Shown here: piece by piece, positions 41,164-52,589 of the stretch
Layout: every line of letters begins with the position of its first letter
Numbering within the stretch: the stretch's first letter is position 1
Origin: Acanthaster planci
Taxonomy: Eukaryota; Echinodermata; Asteroidea; Valvatida; Acanthasteridae
Direction of reading: 5' to 3'
Assembly: GCF_001949145.1 (NCBI RefSeq)
Contig: NW_019091600.1
Location: 161,694 to 225,693, forward strand
Length of the DNA stretch: 64,000 nucleotides
Notes under the pieces: generated by a model
The model's input: the letters and a program-made list of their open reading frames with translations, nothing else
What the model was told of the DNA's origin: nothing
The model's database searches: none
Made by a program: the position numbers and the translations under genes

Positions 41164-44100
41164 ATATAATTATATATTACATGTTTACCCTACCACTTCT
41201 ACAATCCATCAAGAAATAAGCATCCAATCCATGATACCCAATTTTACTTCCCGGGAGCACATTCACAAGATTGGAATCTGTTTACCACTGATGCAGCACA
41301 GATGGAAAGACCAGATAAGGTACTGTACCATGTATTCAAATTATAAAACTCAATATGTGAAATGGTAATCTTCTATCGGGAACGACAGGCAAAGGGGCTG
41401 GAAGCAGCCATGACTAATTTGTAATTAGGTAAGGTATGTTGCGAAAATGCTGCAGTAAAATTCCAATTTAATCTCTGAATTACTATAAACAGGACTGAAT
41501 TATCCTTATTCATCTGTGTAACTGAACTGCGATTCAAATTTTAATACATCTATAGAGTAGCAAAGTCTCAACAACTCTGTAATCACTTGATGGATCACAT
41601 TCGCAAGTTGACAAGAAAACCAATTTTCCCCCCCAAGGCATATTGTCCATGCAAAAATTTATACCTTTATAAGTTGTACTACATACATGTATATTTGTAG
41701 GTAAGTGCATGTATTCCTGTATCCGGATTCATTCTTTGACTTTTCATTCAACTCGACAAGACATGCACAGCATTTTTGGTAACTGCTTAACAAGAGCTTC
41801 TACCCATCTTGCCACTTGATGGCACATTTGAGCAAACAAACTGATTCAAAGTGCAAACAAACAGATAATACCCAGTCAATGCAGGCTGATATGTGATATG
41901 ACTGACATTCAAAGTTGTACATTCTTCTGAATTATAAAACACTAAACAGGTGGATGATTTCATCTCGAAAGGGCAATCTCAATGAACACTTCAAATGAGG
42001 TGCCATAAACGTTCCAAAATATCCTGATATGGACTGGACATTCTGAACCCTTTTACGCAGCACTGAAAAAAATTTAGGCTCATGAATCATCAGAATAAAA
42101 TGCTGATGGGTCATCATTTGAAGTATAGATATATGCCAATCCAACAGATGAAATATGTCCATGCAGGACCTAATTTGTAAAAATCTAGGAGAGGTGTGTA
42201 CATGTACTCTACGTCCTTGTACGATACATTGCACATGTACATGTATGTTGTAACACTTGTCACTGCATATCGTATATTTTACACAAAGGAACTGTGCGTG
42301 CTTAAAATGCTGGATGTACATGTACACGAATGAAGGTGGTCTCTCTGAGTTCCTCATCATAAAGAGCGCTGAAACATTTATGCTTACCATTACCTTGCTG
42401 GAACTGCACGGGATCAACGTACTTCACAACTGATGCAATAAAATGGTTGGCTGATTAGTGATCAGCTAATGCAGACTTTTGAGCTTCCAGATGGTTAATG
42501 ACATCCTTGTCTGACAATTAGAGGGCATTTTCCATGGAATCTGACTAATTTCAAGCGCTGTAAATGTACAGATTCACAGAAATGTCCTGTAAGTCCCCCC
42601 TCCCCTAAATCAACACTCCCTACATTGCACTGCACAGATCTGAATAGCTTTTGGTGCCAGTATTTAAATCACAAATGCCTAGTTTTCTCTGTGAATGATT
42701 TTGCATTTTATATATGTAGTTAATTTGGCATTTTTATCAGTCAATGAGAGATGGGAATGGTAGGTTATATAAATATCCAGACTAGGATAGACACAATGAT
42801 TGCATTTGCCTATGACAGAATCCACTTTCCTATGCAAGTACTGTACATTCAACGGAGAAATCTGTGGCACTCCAGTGGCACATAAAACCACACTGCCAGA
42901 ATGTACATGTACACTGTGGGTTGAATGGCATCCACACCAGCCTTCGGGTGTTTGGACAATGGATTTAGCCATTTTCATCACTATTCCAGTGAATGAAACA
43001 CCTGGGAATTAAGGTTTCCAGGGTCCCAGCCACTATCAACCTGGGAAATACCAACCAGCACACCCTGGTGCATGAGTGCAGAACCAATCACTGTGCTGAA
43101 TTGACTTACAAAAAGAGAAGGCTTCGATTTTCCAATGATTTCTAATTTCTGTCGATTAAATATTTTAAGTAAGTATGGGTACATGCATCTACATGTACAT
43201 TGTACATGTTCATGTAGTGGTACTTGGAGTATGGCTATGGGTACATATACAGTGTACTGTGCATGTAATGCCACAGGTGCTAATATATGAGAAAACCAAT
43301 CCCATCCATTTGTCTCACTTTGGTATTTCATTGAGTGTCCCTGTTAGGGCCCTTCATTATCATTTTACACCTTGGCTGCCCTCCTGCGGCTTTCAAGACA
43401 GAAACGCGACACCAAAAGTGTGCTGATTAATTCAGAATGAGATTATTTCTGAAGGAGCCCCAGCAGGGAGTGGAGTGTGCCTATGCTATGTAACACAATG
43501 CTGCAAGGGGTGTGCACTGCCACCTTTATTATTACACAGGTCTCTGGTCTGTGGTGCTCTCTTTTGACTACTTGGGTTGCGGCTGGTGACATTACTGTTA
43601 GAGAACTCCCATAGTTCATGCAGAAGCACTCCTTGCCTGATTGGGCACCATTGATATTTAAATGCACTGCACTATCTGAAGGGTTGATCACACACACGCA
43701 TGGGTTCAGAGGGGACTTGGCTGACTCACCCTGTCATTGTGCAAACTGCATGGCCTGTGGCTTTTTCCCCACTATCAGTGTGTCAAATGGACATTTGGCG
43801 CGATTAATGGACCCAGTACCATCTCCACAGCTTAATCATCAACCAAGGAACTTTGATTATGCAATTGGGCATTATGCCTTAGAAGGAGAGGTTGGACAGG
43901 CCAGTGACCCTCATAACCTTCAGTGTGTCAATCAAACTAAGAGTAAATAACTGTGAAATTAATCTATGGGTTGATGGTGTATACATGTACTGACACATAC
44001 ATGACACATACATTACATGTATGTTTGTACGAAAAGTGGGAAAAGAAGCCTCTAAACAATGTACAGGTATGTACATGTGTATCACATTGCACCCTTTCAA

Positions 44101-44551
44101 CTGTTGCTCTGAAATTCAACCCTGCCAGATATTTTTGTCAGTTGTGCAGTATTGATAAAAAAGCGTACTCTTGCTTCCCATTGTAGTGTTAACTTGCACT
44201 TTTGACAGCGGACTACAGTTGGTCAGTAACGTAGGCAGGCCATTTATAGCCAAAGAATTGCGAGGCCAGCCAGTTCATAGTGTGACAAAAATCACGCTGC
44301 CTTCAAAGTAATTCCAGAAATTAGTCAAATGGCTCTTACTAAGTTACTTGCTCTTCATTAGAAAGACATTCTTGACAGTTTTATTTTAGCAGTGGTAGCA
44401 CTAACCGACTCTTCAGGGACACATCCCTGATAATTGTAGAAAGTCTTGAAAGTATGTATTTATTTTTCAGTCATGACTAATTTCCTTACAGATTTCCTTA
44501 CAGATCCTATTGACAATGATTTTACATAACACAACTGGTTAATGGCAGAAG

Positions 44552-45268
44552 TGTGCGTATGCAGACATTGTATTATGCTCAAGTGTATTAATAGGATCTG
44601 TGCGTTTAAACAAATACTGTATGTAGGTAAATGGCAAAAGCTGATCAGTGCGAGTGACTCATTTGCATATAACTTAATAAGCCATGCACACATAGCCAAT
44701 TGTGGCGTGCGCGATGTATGTGGCCTAGTTCCACACTGCCAGAAATCTATAAAAGGCGTGTGCAACCAGCATTCGGGTGGCTTGGTTTTTACGAACAAGT
44801 CCCGCGTGCAGAAGGAACAGCTTGCAAGTGCCGTATGTTCAAGGCTGACCAGTGCTGCGTATGAAGTCGGCAAAGAAGTCCGTGAAGACTAATTAGCTTA
44901 CAAGAGCTGAGAAGATTTAAGTCGGCAAAGAAGTGCCATGAAAATAATTATAATCAGTCGGCAGAGAAGTGCCGTGAAGTTTATTGGTTAGCGTCTTTCG
45001 AGATCAGCATAACAGCTACGTGTGTTTGCACAAGTTAGTTTTGACCAGCCGGCCCAGCCTAATTACCGAAGCACGTGTAGTAACAATTACTCCTGCAGAC
45101 CAGCATTTTAGAACGCGTAATAAGCTAGCTGCAGCAACCTGAGTCACTCATTCTGACCAGCAAGTGGGGTGAACTAAATGTAAATGATTCTTTTGATGTA
45201 AATGTGATAGAGACACCCAAGCAATTTCCGAAATAAAAGAGATAATTTTGAGTAGTGTTCTGAATACA
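44552..45268 (+). mobile_element. Solo LTR of an LTR retrotransposon (717 bp)
   Basis: The element starts TGTGCG and ends AATACA. It is flanked on both sides by GAAG (44548-44551 and 45269-45272); the flanking match is CAGAAG if the terminal CA is included. Internal landmarks are in the right order for an LTR: a TATAAAA box at 44748-44754, then an AATAAA poly(A) signal at 45232-45237 about 30 bp before the end. No primer-binding site follows the 3' end, no polypurine tract precedes the 5' end, and no gag or pol is nearby. It is therefore best read as a solo LTR left by recombination. It contains three copies of an approximately 23 bp motif, GTCGGCA(A/G)AGAAGT (starting 44865, 44919 and 44956). 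A 4 bp duplication suggests Gypsy or BEL/Pao, but the superfamily cannot be set from the LTR alone. It lies opposite to FAT, within intron 2. Confidence 0.78.
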
Positions 45269-45989
45269 GAAGCTGTTTCCTCAAGTACATCTCTTCATGG
45301 TCTGTCACTTACTTATATGAGCGCCTGCACATTTTTATTAGTTGACTGCTTCTTCTTCTAATGGTGAAACCTTCCTAGTGAGCCTGGACTGCCTCAACCC
45401 CTCCCCAACCCTTCGACCCTGCATAACTAGGAAAGTTGGTTGACACTTTGGATTTCTCCCCCTCTCCCTCACTCATCCCTGCCCTTCCCCCATCAACTGA
45501 CTGTGACTGAGACTACAGACAGCAGGCAAGACAGCCGTAAGTACACATGTACAGTGGATACATGTATATAGGCCAGGTTCTCATCATTCTCTGACTCAAC
45601 GGGCCCCTCACCCATTACAAAATTGTTGCATTGTGATGTACTCGGTTGTTATCTCAAAACGGATGAAAGACAACAATGTGGAAGTGGATTAATGAAGATC
45701 ACGTTTCTGTCAAGATGGAAGACAGAGTTGCCTGATACGTCAGGGCGTGTTTACCGAGTGCAGTGATAAATAGTGACCAGGTCAGGGCTTGCTTTGGCGA
45801 GTGACTGCTGTGTTTGTTCTGTGAGCAATTCAAATAGTGAATCTTTCCGTAGTTGCTGAAATGCGGATGTGGGTTTCCAAATCACACAAAAATCCTGAAA
45901 ATGAATAAACACACCCTATTTTACACTTTTTCTTTTTTTTCTGGCAGTAAATATTTCAATCTAAATGTGTGCAATTTCTTATGCTCTAA

Positions 45990-46137
45990 TCTCATTATTT
46001 TGTGTTTCTTACTTGTACAGTATGTATGTATTGTCTTTTAGCTATATTTGTAAAATATGTAAAACATTGTGCAATTCGGCCGTGAGGCTGTGATATGATG
46101 TTTTTGACATAAACCATTTAATAATAATAATAATAAT
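45990..46137 (+). mobile_element. 3' tail of a LINE-type (non-LTR) retrotransposon
   Basis: The segment runs through TTGTGCAATTCGGCCGTGAG and ATGTTTTTGACATAAACC and ends in TAATAATAATAATAATAAT (46120-46137). A 3' UTR-like sequence ending in a short tandem repeat is typical of CR1/L2/RTE-like LINE ends in marine invertebrates. No reverse transcriptase remains, so the copy would be severely 5'-truncated. The 5' boundary is uncertain. It lies about 110 bp from the splice donor of FAT exon 2. Confidence 0.5.
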
Positions 46138-46249
46138 CTGAAATACATGCCACAAATGACAAGGAACATTTATGATCTTCCTAGTCTACTAAAGAAAAGC
46201 TGAACTGAGTTTTAATCAAACCATTCTATCACAACAATAGATCGCTTAC

Positions 46250-49200
46250 CTCCATTGTCAATTGTGAACCATCCCAGTCCACTTCCATCCTTGATGGAGT
46301 AGGACACAGATCCATCCATGCCTGTATCCCGATCCACAGCTGTCACTCTCATCACCTCTGTCCCAATGGTTGCATTCTCCAGTACTGTCCCTTCATCATA
46401 GAAGCTGTTAAATGTTGGGGTGTGCCTGTTCTCATTGACATCAACAACCTGGACAAAGACGTGGCACTCAGACCTGTTTGCTGGGGAGCCATGGTCACGG
46501 AGATTGATCAAGATGTCGTAGATCTGAACCGATTCATAGTCTAGTTCGGAGATCAGACGCAAGGTGCCATACTGTTCATCAATGGCAAATGTGCCTGTTT
46601 CATCTGTAATGCCAAAGGTGACCTGTCCATTTGGTCCTTCATCAGGGTCCAGTGCCTGGACGGTCATGAGGACTGTGCCAGTGGGAAGGTCCTCCCGCAT
46701 CCGGACACTGAAGATGTCACGCATGCATCGAGGTGGGTTGTCATTGATGTCCTGGATGGTCACTGTGACCATGGTTGTACTGGACAGTGGGTTACTGGTG
46801 GCCATGTCATTGGCTTGAACCTTGATTTTGTGAACTGGAGTAAGTTCCCGGTCCAAGGACTGCGTGACACGCAACTCACCAGTGCCACTGTTGATGGCAA
46901 ACTGCGGCGAGTCACTAACAATGCTGTAGCGGATGTCCCTGTTCCTGCCAATATCCCTGTCACTCGCGTGAACTGCAAGGAAGACCATTCCAGAGTATGT
47001 GTCCTCAGACAGGTCGGCATCATACTGGGTCTGATCAAACACTGGAGCATTGTCATTGACATCTTCGACGTTAATGGTGATATGACGCTTTTCTGTACTC
47101 CTGGGCTGGCCCAAATCTGACACTTTGATTGTCAGTGCATAGCTTGAGTCCTGTTCTCGGTCCAGAGGTCTGAGGACCCGAAGTACACCGGTTTCAAAGT
47201 CCATCTGGAAATGTGAATCATCATTTCCATCAGAGATGGCATAGATGAGCTTTCCATTGAAGCCAGGGTCCCTGTCTGATGCTTTCACAAGGACAACTTC
47301 ATTACCCACTGCCACATCTTCCCTAACCGAGATGATGGTGGGGAAGTCGTCATCAAATTGAGGGTTGTTGTGGTTTGCATTGTACAGCTCGGCAAAATCT
47401 ACATCAGGGATGTCCTCAGACAGGCTCATGTCCTCCGTTCTCCTAAGGAGAAGATCTCGGATATCAGTCAGCGCAGAAGTAGACTTGCACCTGACTTTGG
47501 AGTCTCTGACATGTGCACCTGGGTTGATGTTACGATTGTTGTTGATGCTGATGTTGGTATACATGTAGCTGGCAGAGTTCTCACCGTCACTTGCCATGAT
47601 GCGTAAGCTGTAAAACAGTCCATCGGTGTCCTCAATTTGTCTCCTCAGTGTCAAGTTACCAGAAGCTGGGTGCAGAGCAAACAGGTTCCCTGTGTTTCCA
47701 GACACAATACTCAGCTCTCTTTCATCTCCATCAAAATCAATTGCCGAGATGAGTGCAATACTCTCCCCAGGAGACAGAGTGCGAGATATGGTCCCAACAC
47801 AGTCAATTTTTTCAAACCGTGGGCGATTGTCATTGATGTTCTGGAGACGGATTGTCACAATGACCTCAGACTCACGCCGGAACGGTGCGCCCCAGTCTGA
47901 AGCCCTGACCCGAAGTCTGTACTCCCGTCTCATTGTTTCATAGTCTAGTATCTTGCTTGTATTGATGAAGCCTGTCATGTGATCGATGGTGAATGGGACA
48001 GGGTTCATGTTGGCTAGACTGTAGGAGATGAAAGCATTTTCACCCAGGTCCTCATCTTGAGCAGTGACTTGCACAACGGGCGTATGCGCAGCTAGATTCT
48101 CTTGAATTTCAACCTCGTAGGACTTCTGGGCAAACTCAGGGTTGTTGTCATTAGCATCCAGCACATTCACAACAACATAGGCCACGGCTTGGCTCTCTTG
48201 AACCGTACCATAAACTGTGATGTCATACACAGACTTCATCTCCCTATCTAGCTCTTGCCTCAAGCTGATATACCCTGTGCGCTCGTTGATGGAGAAAACT
48301 GGAGATTTGCTTTCAGCCAGGGAATAACTTATAGTGAGGCCTAAATCTTCATTTTCAGGAGCCACAGAGATGAGAGGTGTGTTGATTGGAACCAGCTCAG
48401 AGATAGAGATATTCATCAAACGACTTCGGAAAAACATTGCATGCTTGTAGGTTCCAGATATCTTGACTGGAATGACCTCTGTTGCTGTCTTGGGTGGATT
48501 TCCTTGATCCGAGGCCACTATGGTAAGGTTGAAGTCGGTAGGAGAGGGGCCCTTGAAACTTAACTGGGTCTTAATATGGAATATTCCCCCTTCATTTACA
48601 ATTTGGAAGTACTCCTCGGGATCACCATCTACGATACGGACATCACTTATCTGGCCGTTTCTGCCATCATCTTCATCACTGACCATGATGCTGGCGTAGA
48701 CGGTGCCAATCTCACTGTTTCGTGACAAATGCATCTGCATTTGAACTATCATGACTGGGGCATGCTTATTGACTTCCTCAACGTCGACTCGTAGAGTGGC
48801 CTCAAAGGGAGGAGCCATGTTGTACGGCATCATCCCTCTGTCCTTAGCAATGATGATCAGGCTGTACTGGGATGTCTGCTGATAATCCAGGGCCCTGGTG
48901 AGAGTGACCACACCGCTGGTGGGATGGATGGCAAACTGGTCAGTCCACCTCTTGAAGCTGTAGTACACCTCCCCATTGGTGCCCGAATCAGCATCTGTGG
49001 CTTCCACTGTGATGATACTGGTTTCCACTGGCATATTCTCAGGAACAGACACTGAGTAGCTTCGCTCTAAAAACAGGGGCCGCTGATCATTGGCATCAGT
49101 GACCCTGACGACCACAGTGGTCTGGGCGGTGACAGGGGACTGGCCACGGATGCGACCCGTCGCCTTAACCCGCAATCGGTACTCCGCCTTTTGCTCTCGA

Positions 49201-49547
49201 TTGATGACACTGGAGCAGGCCTCATCTTTGCTTTTACAGGGAATGGTGCGGATCCTGAGGAACACAAAGTCCCCCACCCTCTCATCAGTGGCTCGAAAGA
49301 GTCTATCCTCATCCAGTAATATGTATTTGACTCCAATGATATCTGAATCCAGTGGGACATATATACCGGTCTTTGGCTGTGTTGTGATGTAGGTTCTGAC
49401 TTCAGCATTCTCAGGGATGCTTGCATTGTACAGTGGCTCGGTGAACTGGAAGTTGTAAGTGGGCTCTTGTGCTGCAGCAGTCCATAGTACAAGGAACACT
49501 GTGAAGAGTACAGTTGCAGGCCGAACAAGCTTAACCATTACAGCCAT
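46250..49547 (-). CDS. FAT1: FAT cadherin (FAT1/2/3 class), exon 2 with start codon and cadherin repeats 1-10
   Basis: This large exon encodes residues 1-1099 of a giant single-pass cadherin. The start is the ATG at 49547-49545, in a GCCATGG context, 24 bp inside an exon that opens after a TTTCTTTTTCCCAG acceptor (exon start 49571). Residues 1-26 form a hydrophobic signal peptide. Cadherin repeats follow at about 33-158, 159-264, 265-371, 372-471, 472-577, 578-668, 729-836, 837-940, 941-1044 and 1045 onward, with LDRE, DxD and DxNDN calcium motifs. Repeats 3 and 6 end without DxNDN. A 60-residue non-cadherin linker (669-728) separates repeats 6 and 7. RPLF, YYSF, FAIHPTSG and the Cys-bearing EKIDC segment match FAT1-class N-termini as I recall them, and argue against FAT4/Fat or Dachsous. 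N-glycosylation sequons occur at 41, 340, 379, 529, 631, 665, 1024 and 1058. The donor G|GTAAGC (phase 1) ends the exon; read-through past it meets a stop within about 12 codons. The expected role is cell-surface adhesion, planar polarity and actin organisation. Confidence 0.97.
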
Positions 49548-52105
49548 GGCTAGTACATCACCAAGTGGGCTCTGGGAAAAAGAAAGATCCAGGGGGAAAT
49601 TAATCATTATGAAAAATATTCAAACATTCTTCCCTTTTACATGTACAATATATTCAATAGTATTTTAAAACACAAATTTAATAAAATATTTGCATAAAAC
49701 TTTATGAAGATACAAACATTATTCCCATAGTATTTCAAAGTAACCTATTTCCATTCAAAACAAACAGGATTCGACACAGACTTGCTATTTCCACTTTAAA
49801 ATAACCTCTTACAACAAGCCAAGCAAAAATAATGCTCTTTCAACCAAAAATCAAGGTAGAAATCAGACAGCAAAGAAATCAAAGGCTAACTTGCTATCAC
49901 AGCACAGGAGTGGCATGTGCACACAACAGTAGCAATTTTGAGGACTAAAGTGAGGCTGCTATGCCTGCAGGCACTGTGACCTCAATGACCCAGGATGGAG
50001 GGCTGGAAAACCCTAAGTACCAGGTGGCTGACTGGCTGTGGTTTGAGGAATTCCCTCAGAAAGGACAGGAAAGCATGCTGATCCACAAGGGAAGTAATTG
50101 AGCATGATTATTTCCTGGGTTCCTAAGCTCAACAATTTGCAAGAGATGATCACAAAAATTACATCAGCCTTCAGCAAGGAAAAGGGAATCACTTTTTAAA
50201 ACCCATCCAGGGTGTACCAGTACGTGTACAAATATTTTTAACAATTTCTAGCTACTGCCCAAAATGATTTTGATTCTTTTTGCTGCTACGACTTTGGAAA
50301 ACACAAAAAAAGTGACAAACATATTTTCAAAGCCTGCCCAAACCACATTTATTGGAGTCAATCTTGCCTCAATACCCACCCTGTGGTTTTAAAGGTCAAA
50401 AACCATGTGTGTAGACACTTGGGCCCTTTACTCCATTTGGGATTTTTTTCCTTCAATAGCCAAGAGCTAGGTTGACTGGAATGGGCAGAGAAGGCATGGG
50501 CACTGAGCTGTACATGTAGGGACGTGATTGGAACAAGTCCTGGAATGTAACCCCCTGATGGTAAACCCAGCGTCAACTTCCTACACCACACAGTGGCCCG
50601 GTGGCTAACGTAGAGATACACAAATTCTTCCAAGATGCGTCCTTTTTCTCTCATTTCCACTTATACCGTGCAAGCCTAGCACAGGGATGTTTAGGGGTTT
50701 CATCATCCTGGAATCGATCGGACCCACGCCAAAACCAGCAGTGAGGAAAACAGGAGGATTAACTCGGCCACTCGAGCAGAGCTGATCCCCCTTCAGTTGG
50801 GACGATTGATCAATATTTTTGGTGACAATGACCGGCACAACTCGCCTTTAACTATACCTCTATGCATCCAATGGGGCGCATTTGAATGGACCATCCTAAG
50901 AATATTAAGTGCAGTAAAAGCCATTGTGATATCACATCAGTGGATGATCCATATTCAATGAGGTGTTCAACCCCTAGGGACCACTGAAATCCTTCATAAC
51001 CTTGTTGGGTTCAGCATGGTTAGGGTTAAGGTGGCGGTCTAGTAAACAATTCCACAGGGAGGAAATCTACACATCCCACATGCAAGTCAAATAATAAAAA
51101 TAAAAAAAAAATCAGATAAACCTTTTTGAAATTTACTACTGTACAGTGCAAGTATGAAGTTCTCAGAACTGAGAACATTTCACTATTATGTCACAGTCAA
51201 TGATATAATCTGCCCCTCTGAAGTACCATACAGTACACGATGTTATAAGCTTGTATGAATACAACTGGGTAGATAAGGGAACAAGTCAACAAAAATAATA
51301 TTTAACAAGGAGAACTTAATTGGAGGTAACTGTGTTTGGTCCAATGTAATGTGCCCAAACACTAAGTTTACTGAAGGTACATGTGGGCAATGGACAAATG
51401 CGCATATTCTGGTTTTAACTGTTCAATCCAACCCCACCCTTCAAAAACCTCTAGATACACAACTACTTCTACACATGTGTTTTTAAGCTGAAGAGCTGCA
51501 AACATAATGCTTTCACCAGACAGGGATGAACATACGTTTACTTGTAACAACACTGAACATTCCTAGCAACTGCAATTCAAGAGAGACCCAGCAGGATACA
51601 CAAGAAAAGCTGGAGAATGTCTTTCACAGTCCAATGACCAAGGCAAGCCGTGTGCCGCACAGAGATTCCTAGCAGCACCTTCATGAAGTGACTATTACAT
51701 GTGTATGGCCTGACAAATGGGAACCATTAATAGTGAAAGTGCAGTGTCCAAGACCTTAATGAAAAGTTTACTTTTTAAGCTTAAAACACCAATGTAAGCC
51801 CCTAGAGTCAAAAATGTAAAATGACAACTAGCTACCAACTGGCCGAAGGATCTTGAGGATATTAAGTTCTCCTGTTTGTTCTGAAGAGCAAGGCCAAATC
51901 CTTTGCGATGAAACATTAATAATTGCATTTAATATTTTCACTCAGTATTTTATGCAACTCAACTCAAGTGTGCATAAGTTTGAATAATGTTCATGTACCT
52001 GTATAACTGAGGAGATTCCAAACTGTGCCATTCCAAACTCAAAAAAGACCATGCAATATCAAAATGCATAATTTTAAGACAGCAGTTTTCAATATTTGCG
52101 ATTCG

Positions 52106-52251
52106 CAATAGTGCCCACCAAAGAGTTCGCAATGCATTGACCAATCACAGTGCACGAAATCTGTCGACCCAATGCACGATTGGAAAGGTTTGACAGATTT
52201 CGTGCACTGTGATAGGTCAACATGTTGCAAAGTCTTGGAGGTGCACTATTG
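52106..52251. mobile_element. 146 bp hairpin MITE-like element
   Basis: The 60 bp arms at 52106-52165 and 52192-52251 are inverted repeats around a 26-nt loop. The innermost about 18 bp (CACAGTGCACGAAATCTG) are identical, and the termini are CAATAGTGC and GCACTATTG. There is no coding capacity and no clear target-site duplication. This is consistent with a small non-autonomous foldback element just upstream of the FAT coding exon and close to its likely promoter. Confidence 0.8.
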
Positions 52252-52329
52252 TTAATTGACTCATGGAGAAATAAAATGATTGACTGTATTTTCTGTAGTT
52301 TTGGGCCACAATCTCTGTCAATCAAGTCA

Positions 52330-52420
52330 GGACGAAAAAATGACGTGAAACAAAAATTGTTTGCCTTTGACAAAGATTCTGCTAGGATCGAAACGTCAGG
52401 CCCTCCATATTTTATGATTA
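52330..52420 (+). mobile_element. Possible Penelope-like element remnant
   Basis: The phrase CTGCTAGGATCGAAACGTCA (about 52380-52399) follows TTTGACAAAGATT. It resembles a motif I associate with the terminal repeats of Penelope-like and related retroelements in marine animals. No reverse transcriptase or GIY-YIG endonuclease coding remains. This rests on motif memory only, and the boundaries are approximate. Confidence 0.3.
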
Positions 52421-52589
52421 GGCCTACTATAAAAATTGTTAGAAAATACTTTTTTTTTATTTTTCATTATTTCCCACTAATTTTGTACACACCCAACATA
52501 TGTAGGGTCTACATACGTTTAACCGTCTTTCCAATAAAAAAATACCAAATCCCAAAAATACTGAACAAAACCACTGTCAGCTCATACAT

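Larger units (their letters stand above)
25514..46249 (-). other. FAT1: FAT intron 2 (20.7 kb)
   Basis: The largest intron here, from a GTAAGC donor at 46249 to a CAG acceptor at 25514. No exon of a nested gene could be recognised on either strand. Open frames up to about 161 codons (41932-42417, minus) resemble no known protein. The intron holds most of the mobile DNA in the window: a foldback element (31200-31966), a solo LTR (44552-45268), a LINE-type tail (45990-46137) and a 155 bp tandem duplication (27149-27441). It also has many TACATGTA/TACCGGTA clusters. Confidence 0.88.
49572..52589 (-). other. FAT1: FAT intron 1 (5' UTR intron, inferred)
   Basis: This runs from the exon 2 acceptor (AG at 49573-49572) to the putative first-exon region. 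It contains the 146 bp hairpin element (52106-52251) and the possible Penelope-like remnant (about 52330-52420). I see no coding exon. The upstream limit is inferred, because the donor of exon 1 cannot be fixed from sequence. Confidence 0.55.

Noticed and set aside
41932-42417. 161-codon minus-strand open frame in FAT intron 2
   Set aside because: It is rich in translated TACATGTA repeats (HVHV, CTC), shows no domain, and has no exon boundaries that fit FAT.
44460-44892. Opposed open frames of 116 and 137 codons
   Set aside because: They lie largely within the solo LTR and do not resemble gag or pol products.
46212-46249. Continuation of the FAT frame past 46250 to a stop at 46212
   Set aside because: This is read-through into the intron after the donor G|GTAAGC. 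The exon at 25513 continues the cadherin repeat perfectly.
49548-49607. An upstream in-frame ATG at 49607 extending the FAT frame by 20 residues
   Set aside because: It lies in the intron, upstream of a strong TTTCTTTTTCCCAG acceptor at 49572. The GCCATGG start at 49547 is followed directly by a signal peptide.
46564-49668. Several plus-strand open frames opposite the FAT exon
   Set aside because: They are antisense shadows of the 3.3 kb FAT coding exon.
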